From JAHCHG01 sp038246645 (GTDB lineage: Bacteria > Acidobacteriota > Blastocatellia > Pyrinomonadales > Pyrinomonadaceae), in NCBI GenBank assembly GCA_038246645.1, contig JBBRVS010000001.1:36460-100459 (forward strand): a stretch of DNA of 64,000 nt, given 5' to 3'. Of this stretch, positions 43,403 through 51,771 are shown in pieces. Position 1 is the first letter of the stretch. The number at the start of each line of letters is the position of its first letter. The notes beneath the pieces are model-generated. The model made no database searches. It had not been told where the DNA came from and saw only the letters and a list, made by a program, of their open reading frames with translations. Made by a program: the position numbers and the translations under genes.

Positions 43403-44338
43403 TTAACCTCCCAAAATTTCCTCAACTGCCGAATACGGATTCGTTTTCTTTTCCGCGATTTCCAAAGCTAATTTATCCAGTTTTTCGCTCGTTCCGTTCT
43501 TTTTCAAAACATCTGCCAGTAGTTTTTCCTGTAACAATTCCAATAAACGCCATTTGGCGATTGCCGTGCGGCGTTCGAGATTTTCGCCCTTTTTCTGAAA
43601 TTCGTAAAAACTTTCGATGGCTTTTGAAAGATCTTCGATGCCTTTATTTTCGGTCGCCACGGTTTTGATAATCGGCGGATACCAAAAATCGGGGCGATGC
43701 GCGAGACTTAAAAGTGCTTCGAGTTCTTTTTCGGTTCGCAAAACGCCTTCGCGGTCGGCTTTGTTTATTACGAAAACATCGCCGATTTCCATAATTCCCG
43801 CCTTGATCGCTTGAATATCGTCGCCCATTCCGGGAACTAAAACAACGACCGAAACATCCGCCGCTTTGACGATTTCGACTTCATCCTGCCCGACTCCGAC
43901 GGTTTCGACAATAACTTTATCAAACCCCGCAGCGTCCAAAATCGCTACGGCATCAACCGTTGCGCGGGAAAGTCCGCCGAGATTGCCGCGTGTTGCCATC
44001 GAGCGGATAAAGACATTTTTATCCAAACTGAGCGTTTGCATTCTGATCCGGTCGCCTAAGATTGCGCCGCCGGAAAAAGGGCTTGACGGATCAACGCAGA
44101 CGATTCCGATCTTTTCGCCGAGCCCGCGGTAATGCAGCGCAAGTTTATCAACCAAGGATGATTTTCCCGCGCCGGGCGAACCTGTAATGCCGATAATCAA
44201 AGCATTTCCCGTTTTCGGAAAAACTTCCTTCATTATCGCTGCGGCATTTTCCGCGCCGTTTTCGACTTTTGTGATCGCCCGCGCCACCGCACGCGGTTCA
44301 CCGCGAAAAAGTTTTTCTAAAAGCTCAACTTCCGTCAT
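43403..44338 (-). CDS. meaB: Methylmalonyl-CoA mutase-associated GTPase MeaB
   Basis: A 311-residue P-loop GTPase that protects and loads adenosylcobalamin onto methylmalonyl-CoA mutase. Walker A is GSPGAGKSS (residues 53-61), switch-like GVGQDEVEI and NKAD (base specificity) follow, and the C-terminal dimerisation arm is present. It heads the operon meaB - nuclease-like - mce - parvulin. The mutase itself is not in the window. Confidence 0.95.
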   Translation of the reverse strand: MTEVELLEKLFRGEPRAVARAITKVENGAENAAAIMKEVFPKTGNALIIGITGSPGAGKSSLVDKLALHYRGLGEKIGIVCVDPSSPFSGGAILGDRIRMQTLSLDKNVFIRSMATRGNLGGLSRATVDAVAILDAAGFDKVIVETVGVGQDEVEIVKAADVSVVVLVPGMGDDIQAIKAGIMEIGDVFVINKADREGVLRTEKELEALLSLAHRPDFWYPPIIKTVATENKGIEDLSKAIESFYEFQKKGENLERRTAIAKWRLLELLQEKLLADVLKKNGTSEKLDKLALEIAEKKTNPYSAVEEILGG

Positions 44339-44673
44339 TTTTTACTTAAAGTCTTTTTTGGAAATCCGAATTTTTTGAGAATTGTGTCTTACAGTAAATA
44401 AAACGGTCTTTTTCACAAAAGGTGATTTTCTCATTTTTCCCCGAAATTGCCAAAGGATAAAGCAAAATTTGGACGTAAAAGCAGATTTTATCCAAAGCGA
44501 TACAGAGTATTTGTTTGGTTTTAATACAAGAATTAATGTTGTAAATTGAACTGAATGATTATTAAAAATCTTCTAAAGTTATATAAATAAACATTTACAG
44601 TCATTTAACAACTGTTGCTGAAATCCAGGCATAATCTTTGCGATATTAATTTTTACGTAGGGGAGAAAAGATT
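44339..44673. other. Gene-free 335-bp stretch
   Basis: AT-rich divergent spacer between meaB (left) and the secreted hypothetical gene (right). It must hold both promoters, but I see no convincing -35/-10 pair; CATAAT near 44630 is a possible -10 for the right-hand gene, which has a TAGGGGAG ribosome site. Confidence 0.4.
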
Positions 44674-45099
44674 ATGAAAAACAAAATCAACGTTACAATT
44701 TACAGATATTTTGCAGTTGCGATCATCGGTTTAATTTCGTTTTCGGGCGCATATTCATTTTCAAACGGTAATAATAATAAAAAGACCAAAAAAAACGACG
44801 CGGTTAAAACGTTTGATGTTGTTAAAGTTGCCGATGCTCCGATGGATGTTTCTATCAGCAATGACGAAGAAATTTTGATGAAGGAACTGATGAAAAGAAT
44901 CAGCCGCGATTATAAAACGACGAACATCACGATTGCGATTGACGATGTTCAAATCGAAAAAATTTCAGCCGGTAAAGCAGAATTTATCGGCAAAGGTGAA
45001 GTAAAGATCGGAGAACTCGTCTGGAATACAATAAATTTCGATGTCGTTCTCGATGAGAATAAAAAACCGTCAAAAATCGTCTATGAAATTAAAGAATAA
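44674..45099 (+). CDS. Secreted hypothetical protein
   Basis: 141 residues: a signal peptide (about 1-28, cleaved near AYSFS), a Lys/Asn-rich linker, then a mixed alpha/beta domain (ILMKELMKRISRDY, ITIAIDDVQIEKISAGKAEF). No known motif. GGGGAGA precedes the ATG. The stop codon is followed at once by GTGGATAATGG of a heptamer array. Family not recognised. Confidence 0.65.
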   Translation: MKNKINVTIYRYFAVAIIGLISFSGAYSFSNGNNNKKTKKNDAVKTFDVVKVADAPMDVSISNDEEILMKELMKRISRDYKTTNITIAIDDVQIEKISAGKAEFIGKGEVKIGELVWNTINFDVVLDENKKPSKIVYEIKE

Positions 45100-45277
45100 G
45101 TGGATAATGGATAATTTTTTTACCGCGAAATACGCTAAAAACGCTAAACTTGAAGTAAAACCGATCAATAATAATTCTTTTTTTCGCGTTTTTAGCTTAT
45201 TTCGCGGTTAATATCCTCTAATTGGCAACTTAGGTTAGATAAAGAAGATTATCCATTATCCGTTTTCCATTATCCAC
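45100..45277. repeat. Heptamer-armed nested palindrome between convergent genes
   Basis: Outer arms GTGGATAATGGATAAT (45100) and its complement (to 45277) begin immediately after the stop codons of both flanking genes. Inside, CCGCGAAATACGC and AAAAACGC pair with GCGTTTTTAGC and TTATTTCGCGG (45124-45210). A long, nested hairpin results. Confidence 0.8.
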
Positions 45278-46141
45278 TTATTGAGCGGTTGCGGCTTCTA
45301 AACTTTTTTTGCGTGAAATCCACCAAATATCAATCAAATTCGCCACCGGACCGACGATAAAGAGCGCGTAATAAGGCGCGTGAACATTTTCAAAAAGCCG
45401 CAGAATCATCTCGACAAAAGCGATAATAATGACCACGACGACCTGCGCTCGTTTTGATGAACGAACCGTCGTTTTCGGATCGGTAATCATAAAGAAAATA
45501 AAGAGTTGATACATCGCGCCGGTGATCGGCGCAATTTCGGCAAGATACGGATCGCCCGTCCAGACGCTTCGGACAAAACTGAAAAACAGAAACGCGGCAA
45601 TATACGTAAATGTGATGTGAAAGCGTTTGAGCCGATAAACTATGACCGAGCCGAGCAGCCAGACGACCATCATCGCGTAGAGATTATTGCCCCATTGAAT
45701 CGAAAGGCTCGCTACCGCCGAAGGCGCGAGAAAAAGCATCGCGCAAATTCCGAAATTCGACGGATTCCAAATATGCCGGTCTTTAATCCGAAGGACATAT
45801 TTCGATGTGATCGAAATCGCCGCACAAACCGCAAATGTCCAGTAAATATCGGGCGAACGCACCAAAATTCCGACGCTGATGCCGGAAATATACGCGCTTG
45901 CCAGATGCGGAAATTTTCCGCTGGTTAGTTTGGAAAGAACGATCTCAAAAAGAATCGAAACGCCGATTGCCGTCAGCGTTTGCGGATAACTTTCCAGAAT
46001 TCCAAACGAAAGTTGTCCGCCGAGCAAGATCAAGGTGATCAAAATCGGTGCGATAAAACGCGAATCAATTCCGAACATTTTCATCGGAACAACTTCATTA
46101 GTGATTTTTATCGGTGTTAATTCGACTGCATTTGCGTTCAT
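45278..46141 (-). CDS. UnbU-like membrane protein (RnfD/NqrB family)
   Basis: 287 residues with eight to nine membrane helices, an NqrB/RnfD-fold protein of the group called UnbU (E5) in enediyne gene cassettes. DRHIWNPSNFG and ITGAMYQLFIFFMITDPKTT are characteristic; RnfD proteins have DPVT at this point. The position aligned with the S(T)GAT flavinylation motif reads TGAM, lacking the Thr that would carry FMN. It is followed upstream by an UnbV-type gene, as in the enediyne cassette, but no polyketide synthase is present, so enediyne synthesis is not inferred. The stop is framed by a heptamer array. Confidence 0.82.
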   Translation of the reverse strand: MNANAVELTPIKITNEVVPMKMFGIDSRFIAPILITLILLGGQLSFGILESYPQTLTAIGVSILFEIVLSKLTSGKFPHLASAYISGISVGILVRSPDIYWTFAVCAAISITSKYVLRIKDRHIWNPSNFGICAMLFLAPSAVASLSIQWGNNLYAMMVVWLLGSVIVYRLKRFHITFTYIAAFLFFSFVRSVWTGDPYLAEIAPITGAMYQLFIFFMITDPKTTVRSSKRAQVVVVIIIAFVEMILRLFENVHAPYYALFIVGPVANLIDIWWISRKKSLEAATAQ

Positions 46142-46144
46142 AAT

Positions 46145-46225
46145 TTTAAGAATGGAAAATGGAAAATGGATAACGAAAGAATTTTTTAATTATCCGTTAT
46201 CCATTATCCATTATCCATTTTCCTT
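46145..46225. repeat. Heptamer-armed inverted repeat (ATTATCC)
   Basis: GGAAAATGGAAAATGGATAA on the left and TTATCCATTATCCATTATCC with ATTTTCC on the right, with 18 bp between. The right arm supplies the last codons and the stop of the UnbV gene at 46211 (GAA AAT GGA TAA). Confidence 0.8.
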
Positions 46226-47992
46226 GATTTTATGAATTTTATTCAATTCGGCATTTTCAATTACTTGTATTTTACCCGAAGCCCAGCGAATTTCAACTTT
46301 TTCTAGTTTGTCGGCTTTTCCGAGTCCGAAATGCAAGCGTCTCTGATTTTGTGCGGCAAAACCGCTGCCGCCGTGAATTTCCTGTAATTGTTGTTTATTT
46401 TCCCATAAAACGCGAACCTGCGTTCCGATCGCGCTTTTGTTGCTTATCGAGCCTTCCAGATCAAATGAAATCCATTTGTTTTCCGGCGCGACCGTGTTTT
46501 TATAGATCAAAACCGGAGCTTTTTGATTGGCGACGATGACATCCAAAACGCCGCGATTCCACAGATCAACAAAAGCGACGGCGCGACCGTCGAAGGTTTC
46601 ATTGACGCCGACGATTTGCGCGATTTCATTAAATCTTCCCGCGCCGTCGCTCAGCCAGACTTTTTTCTGCTGATAGCCGGAAAGACTTCTTCCGTTCATC
46701 GCCGCCCAATTTGCCGCGTCGCCGATAATCGTATTGTTTCCGACAGTTACTTTGGCAAAATCATACCAGTAATTTGCGCTTTTATCGGCAGAAACATAAC
46801 CGTTCGTTAAAAAGATGTCGAGATTGCCGTCATTGTTCAGATCGCCGAACTGCGCTCCCCAGCTCCAGCCGCCCATATCAACGCCGAAATTGCTCGCCAG
46901 ATTATCGAATTTCATATCCGCGCCGTTCGTGTCAGGTCGCGGCATCCAGAGATTATTGCCTTGCAGCAAAATCCCTTCTTCGGAAATATTAGACTCATAA
47001 ATGCCTAATCTGCCGTCATTTAAAATGTCGCCGAAACTTGCGTTCATCCCGCTTTTCGGCGAAAATCCGATTCCCGATTTTTCGCTCACGTCAATAAAAC
47101 GCTTTCCCTCGTCATTAAAAAACATCTCGGAAATGCCGTAATCATTGGCAATAAAAAGATCGGGAAAACCGTTTCCGGTCAAATCCGCCGCACCTACAGC
47201 CAACGCCCAGCGGTTCGTATCAATTCCCATTTGTTTTGAAACTTCTTCAAATTTTCCGTCGCCTAAGTTGCGAAAAAGATATTTTCGACCGCCGTTTTTC
47301 GCGTATTCAAAACTTTCGGGCATAATCCGCGTCGTTTCCAATTGCCATAAATTCAGATTTTCGGGAAAATATCCGCCGAGAAAAATATCAAGCAGTCCGT
47401 CGCGGTCGAAATCAAACCAGATTCCCGAATTGATATTCGCCCAAACGGGAAAGTCCGTATTTTCAACTTTTGTAAAATTTTTGCCCTGATTATTTTTGAA
47501 AAGTTCGGTTTTGCCCCATTTATAAACAAGCAGATCATCAAAACCGTCGTTGTCGAAATCGCCCCACACCGCGCCCATCGAAACGCCTGAATCGCGTTTG
47601 TTTACGTCCGCAATTCCTAAATCTTGCGCCACATCCGAAAATGAACCGTCGCCGTTATTTCGGTAAAGCGCATTTAATGAATTTTCGCCGCTGTTTGTCA
47701 GATAAAAATCGTTCCAGCCGTCTTTGTCGAAATCAACTACTGACACGCCCGCGCCCATCGAAGCGATCTGCGGCATAATATTGTCTAATTTCGAATCGAG
47801 CGTCGGAGCCGTGTGCGTAAAATCCACGCCGGATTTTTTCGCTACTTCTTCAAAATAAAATCCGTAGCGTTTGATCGCAGTTTCCGTATCAACCGTTTTA
47901 TTTTCCGGCTGATTCCAACGCTGAATAATCAAAGGCGTTGCCAGAAGTGCGGCAAATAAAAGGATTATAAAAATTTTTGTAAAGCGTTTCAT
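46211..47992 (-). CDS. UnbV/ASPIC-domain FG-GAP repeat protein (CRTAC1-like)
   Basis: About 593 residues, with an N-terminal membrane anchor or uncleaved signal (KIFIILLFAALLATPLII). Then come about seven FG-GAP units with calcium loops (DFDKDGWND, DFDNDGFDD, DFDRDGLLD, DLNNDGNLD) and a C-terminal ASPIC/UnbV domain (SAIGTQVRVLW, QNQRRLHFGLG, VEIRWASGK). CRTAC1-like proteins are extracellular calcium-binding propellers; UnbV (E4) is part of the enediyne cassette. It starts 182 bp from the next gene, with a GGAGCGC palindrome between, and ends in a repeat array. Confidence 0.9.
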   Translation of the reverse strand: MKRFTKIFIILLFAALLATPLIIQRWNQPENKTVDTETAIKRYGFYFEEVAKKSGVDFTHTAPTLDSKLDNIMPQIASMGAGVSVVDFDKDGWNDFYLTNSGENSLNALYRNNGDGSFSDVAQDLGIADVNKRDSGVSMGAVWGDFDNDGFDDLLVYKWGKTELFKNNQGKNFTKVENTDFPVWANINSGIWFDFDRDGLLDIFLGGYFPENLNLWQLETTRIMPESFEYAKNGGRKYLFRNLGDGKFEEVSKQMGIDTNRWALAVGAADLTGNGFPDLFIANDYGISEMFFNDEGKRFIDVSEKSGIGFSPKSGMNASFGDILNDGRLGIYESNISEEGILLQGNNLWMPRPDTNGADMKFDNLASNFGVDMGGWSWGAQFGDLNNDGNLDIFLTNGYVSADKSANYWYDFAKVTVGNNTIIGDAANWAAMNGRSLSGYQQKKVWLSDGAGRFNEIAQIVGVNETFDGRAVAFVDLWNRGVLDVIVANQKAPVLIYKNTVAPENKWISFDLEGSISNKSAIGTQVRVLWENKQQLQEIHGGSGFAAQNQRRLHFGLGKADKLEKVEIRWASGKIQVIENAELNKIHKIKENG

Positions 47993-48003
47993 AAATTTTA
48001 CGA

Positions 48004-48172
48004 TTGGAGCGCGAATCGGGCTGGAGCGCAATCGTCCCGGGCGCAAAGAGCGCGACAGCGCGAAAAATCCTTCGCTTCGAATAAACTTGAATTGTAATCA
48101 AACGCTGTTTCGCCGCTTTCGCGCCGATGCAACCGGGACGGATTGCGCTCCAGTCCGCTTCGCGCTCCAGTC
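48004..48172. repeat. GGAGCGC palindromic repeat, copy 1
   Basis: TTGGAGCGCGAATCGGGCTG at the left and CCAGTCCGCTTCGCGCTCCA at the right are inverted; the interior shares CGCGAAAAA...CTTCG, AAACTTGA and ATCAAACGC-TTTCGCCGCTTT with copy 2 at 51584-51771. Both copies are spacers between genes of the UnbV group. Confidence 0.85.
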
Positions 48173-48174
48173 GG

Positions 48175-51100
48175 TTATCTTAAAGCATTTCTAAAACCGT
48201 CAGTCGAAACGTAGCGCGTATGAAATTCGAGCCAATCCTGCTTATTTTTCCGATAAACCGGATCGTTTTCTAAAACGGTCGGCGGACGCGTATAATCGTT
48301 TGTCGTGTGCGTCGGCAATGGAAGAAGCGTTTTCGAGAAAACCGAATTCAGATCGCCGTCTTTGATCCAGCCGTTGCCGATGATGACAAAATCGCGTTTC
48401 CAGCCCGCTTTTACTTCGGGTAGAGCCGGAAATTTCAAAACCAGTTCGTCGCCCGCGTTCATCAAAACCATTCTATCATCGGTTTTTTGCAGTAATTCCA
48501 GCACATCGCCGAAGCGCGTATAAAAACCTTCGAGATCGCGCCAACGCTGATTTGTTGTTAAAATCTTGTCGTAAACGGGTTTTTCGGGCGAAGAATCATT
48601 CGCTTTTTCGATGACGGAAAAGCCTCGATAACGAAGCTCCGCCGAATTTAATTCGAGCGGAATTTCCTTTGTTTCGTTTTCCGGCAGATCAATTGCCCAC
48701 GCGAGTTTATCCCAGAAAATCTCCATATTCGTTTTCAAGCGGAATTTTTGCTCATTTTCGGGCAGATCAATTAAAACGGTTTTCATTTTTCCGGCGGGAA
48801 ATCCGAGATTTTCCCGAAAAACTTTCCATTCACCGTTTTCCTGTAAAACTTCCAGACTCAAACTTTTCGGTTTTTCCAGCGAACTTTGTCCAAGCTGAAC
48901 ATTGATCGAAGCATCGGTCGGATGAACAAAGCCGTCGGCGACGATCCAAATTTTCTGATTGCGCGGCGCGTTTTCGGGTAGTTCGAGTTCGACAAAATGA
49001 TCTTTTGCCACGCCCTGAAATTTTCCGCGTTCAAACGAGTCGAGATATTTTTCGTCCAAATTTCGCACGATTTCCGCAACATTTTCGCCTTTGTGATCTT
49101 TAACGGAAGCGAATTCTTGTAAAAGTTCTGTAGTGAAAACCTTGAGCGGCGGCAAAGGAATCGCAAAGCGTTCATCAGTAAAGATTTTCGTCGTTTCAGG
49201 ATGATCTACGGCAAGCAGTTTGTAATTATCAAGATAAAAACTTTCCCAGTATTCGCCCGTGATTCTGAGTTCGTAAAAACCGTCTTTCGGTTGTAAAAAT
49301 TCGCCCGGAATCTTAAACCATTCTTCGGTCTGCAAAATGCCGTAAGTGTCTTGTGCATTTATCTTTAAGCCCAAAGCCGGAGACCACGGCGGCGCGTCTT
49401 TGACCAGAACGAATTCCGCACCGTTCCACGTAAAAAGATGCGGACACGAGCCTTTCAGACGCTGTTCGGCGGCGATACTCTGATCGGCTTTCAGATCGAA
49501 TTCCGCCTGAACGTAACCGTTTCCCCAGACGACGCGCAAAACGTCCGCCGATTCGTTTTCGCCCAAACCGAAATGAACCTGCGGCGCACTTATCAATTGT
49601 TTCTGCGCCATAAGTCCTGTGCGAATTTCAATTTCGCCGCCGATTCCGAAAGAATTTACACGCTGATCGCCCTCAGTTTTCGCCGCTTTCGGTCTTAAAA
49701 TTTGCCAGTGATAATTTTTTGCCGAATTATTTTGAAAAACTGTCGGTTTTCCGTCCGCGTCAACGCCGATCAGATCAAGTTTACCGTCGCCGTTTGTTTC
49801 GGCAATTGATGAGACTTGAAGATTGATCTTATTATTCAAGGCGAGAAATTTTTCTTTACTTTGAAAGAGAAAAATCTGTGAGTCATTATTGCGAAGTGAA
49901 CTATAAAAATGTGATTCTTTATCACTTGAAATCAAAAGATCGTTCGCGCCGTTGTTATCAAAATCTTGTGAAATTAGATTTACCTGACATCTCGACGAAC
50001 AGATTTCTTGATTTGTTAAATTGTATTCTGCCGTTTCCCATTTTTCGTCTTTGAATGATGAAACAAAAATATTTCCACCGGCAAGCAGTTGAATAAAATC
50101 AAGCTGATTATCACCATTAATATCGGAAATCTCGATTGCAATCGGCAATTTACCCTGCGGAAAATCTTTCTTTACAAATAAACCGCCACGTTCGTTTGAA
50201 TAAAAAACAACAAAATTAGTTTCGTGAAAAAAATAACAGTCAATATCACCGTCCTCATCAATATCTGCGGCTTTAAAGTCCGTTATTGACGATTCTTCGG
50301 TGAAAATCTCGACTTTCTGAAAACTTCCGTCGCCATTATTTTGCAGAACTACCAAGTAGCTTTTGAAAGTACCTAAAATCAAATCTAAATCGCCGTCAGA
50401 TTCAATATCAAAAGTCCAAACTCCCGAAAAAGGTTTTTGCAAAATTTCATTGGAAAGTTTTGTATTTGCCGTTACATCTTCAAAATTTTCGCTGTCAATT
50501 TGGCGGAAAAGACGGAAACCTTTTTCGGTCGCGATGGCGAGATCATTTTTGAAATCGTAATCAAAATCAAAAGCGATTATTTGATCCGGATTTGAAAGTG
50601 AAACGGGCAAAATCGTTTTGCCGATGTGCGTTTCTTTTTCATTCGACCAAACGATGACGGGCGGATTTTCGCCATTTAAGAAAACCGCTTTAGCGAAATT
50701 CGCTTTAACATTTTCAGCAGTTTCTGCTGAAAATGTTAAAGCCGCGTCGGGTTCGGCGAGCGAAAAATCGGGAATCGGCAGTTTTAAAGGTCTCAATATC
50801 GCTTCGCCGAGTGTCGTGTTTGACGGCTGAACTTCGTCAATCGCGGCGCGAAATTCCGGCAAGCGAAGCAAGACGTTGCGCAAATATGTCACCTGCGTCG
50901 AGGCTTGCCGAACATCGTTTTCGTTTGCCGCTTTTTGCAATAACGCGAATTGTTCTTTGATTTCCGAGCCCCAATTTTCGATTTTCGGCGCGACTTCCGC
51001 AACGATTTTCTTTAATGTTTCGCCGTCATTTTGCTTGGCGGCAATTCGCGCGATTTCGATTTGGATTGCCGGATTTCCTTGTTTTTCGCTTAAAATTCTT

Positions 51101-51573
51101 TCATAAAGTTTTCGCGCTTCCGTGTCATTGTTTTCACGCTCTTTTTCTCTGGCAAGCGTGTAAATTGATTTTACGTCTTTTGGATCGAGTTCAATGGCTT
51201 TGTTGAGATTATCAATGGCTTTATCAAAATTTCCGCGCTGGGTTTCTAAAACGGCGATGTTTGAATAAATTGTCGCATTTTCCGGTGCAAGATTTTTTGC
51301 CGTTTCGAGCGATTTCTCGGCATTTTCAAAATCTTTTTGCCTGATTTGCAAAACGCCCAGATTATTCCAGATCGCCGGTTCGCCGTTTGCGTGTTCACTC
51401 GCTTTTTGAAGTTCTTGAAATGCTCGCTGATCGTCGCCGACTTGAAGTGCGGCGAGTCCGACATAAAAAGAACGAATCGCCGATTTAAAGTTTTCCGTAG
51501 ATTTTTCGGGCAGGGAACTTTGACACGCCGAAAACGCGATAAGTAAGAAAAAAATGTAAAATTTCGGTTGCAT
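48175..51573 (-). CDS. Large TPR + FG-GAP + UnbV lipoprotein
   Basis: 1132 residues. A lipoprotein signal (lipobox FSAC, Cys17) is followed by about six TPR units (residues 30-190), a propeller of FG-GAP loops (DFDYDFKND, DIESDGDLD, DIDEDGDID, DINGDNQLD) and an UnbV-like domain (GEIEIRTG, APQVHFGLG, LRVVWGNGY) at about 620-700. The remaining ~430 residues (LKGSCPHLFTWNGAEFVLVK onward) form a further conserved-looking region without a name I know. It is exported and membrane-attached. It is one of four consecutive genes for surface proteins of this class. Confidence 0.87.
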   Translation of the reverse strand: MQPKFYIFFLLIAFSACQSSLPEKSTENFKSAIRSFYVGLAALQVGDDQRAFQELQKASEHANGEPAIWNNLGVLQIRQKDFENAEKSLETAKNLAPENATIYSNIAVLETQRGNFDKAIDNLNKAIELDPKDVKSIYTLAREKERENNDTEARKLYERILSEKQGNPAIQIEIARIAAKQNDGETLKKIVAEVAPKIENWGSEIKEQFALLQKAANENDVRQASTQVTYLRNVLLRLPEFRAAIDEVQPSNTTLGEAILRPLKLPIPDFSLAEPDAALTFSAETAENVKANFAKAVFLNGENPPVIVWSNEKETHIGKTILPVSLSNPDQIIAFDFDYDFKNDLAIATEKGFRLFRQIDSENFEDVTANTKLSNEILQKPFSGVWTFDIESDGDLDLILGTFKSYLVVLQNNGDGSFQKVEIFTEESSITDFKAADIDEDGDIDCYFFHETNFVVFYSNERGGLFVKKDFPQGKLPIAIEISDINGDNQLDFIQLLAGGNIFVSSFKDEKWETAEYNLTNQEICSSRCQVNLISQDFDNNGANDLLISSDKESHFYSSLRNNDSQIFLFQSKEKFLALNNKINLQVSSIAETNGDGKLDLIGVDADGKPTVFQNNSAKNYHWQILRPKAAKTEGDQRVNSFGIGGEIEIRTGLMAQKQLISAPQVHFGLGENESADVLRVVWGNGYVQAEFDLKADQSIAAEQRLKGSCPHLFTWNGAEFVLVKDAPPWSPALGLKINAQDTYGILQTEEWFKIPGEFLQPKDGFYELRITGEYWESFYLDNYKLLAVDHPETTKIFTDERFAIPLPPLKVFTTELLQEFASVKDHKGENVAEIVRNLDEKYLDSFERGKFQGVAKDHFVELELPENAPRNQKIWIVADGFVHPTDASINVQLGQSSLEKPKSLSLEVLQENGEWKVFRENLGFPAGKMKTVLIDLPENEQKFRLKTNMEIFWDKLAWAIDLPENETKEIPLELNSAELRYRGFSVIEKANDSSPEKPVYDKILTTNQRWRDLEGFYTRFGDVLELLQKTDDRMVLMNAGDELVLKFPALPEVKAGWKRDFVIIGNGWIKDGDLNSVFSKTLLPLPTHTTNDYTRPPTVLENDPVYRKNKQDWLEFHTRYVSTDGFRNALR

Positions 51574-51583
51574 ATATTAATGA

Positions 51584-51771
51584 CCGGAGCGCGAAGCGGA
51601 CTGGAGCGCAATCCGTCCCGATTGCAATGAGCGCGATAGCGCGAAAAAGCCTTCGTTCCGGTTAAACTTGATTTTTAATCAAACGCCGTTTCGCCGCTTT
51701 TGCGACGGTTGCAAGCGAGGACGCCCCGCGCTCCAGTCCGCCCCGCGCTCCAGTCCGCTTCGCGTTCCAAT
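51584..51771. repeat. GGAGCGC palindromic repeat, copy 2
   Basis: Begins CCGGAGCGCGAAGCGGACTG and ends CTCCAGTCCGCTTCGCGTTC, with the same interior as 48004-48172 and one extra CCCCGCGCTCCAGTCCG unit. The right end touches the stop codon of the gene at 51771. Confidence 0.85.
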
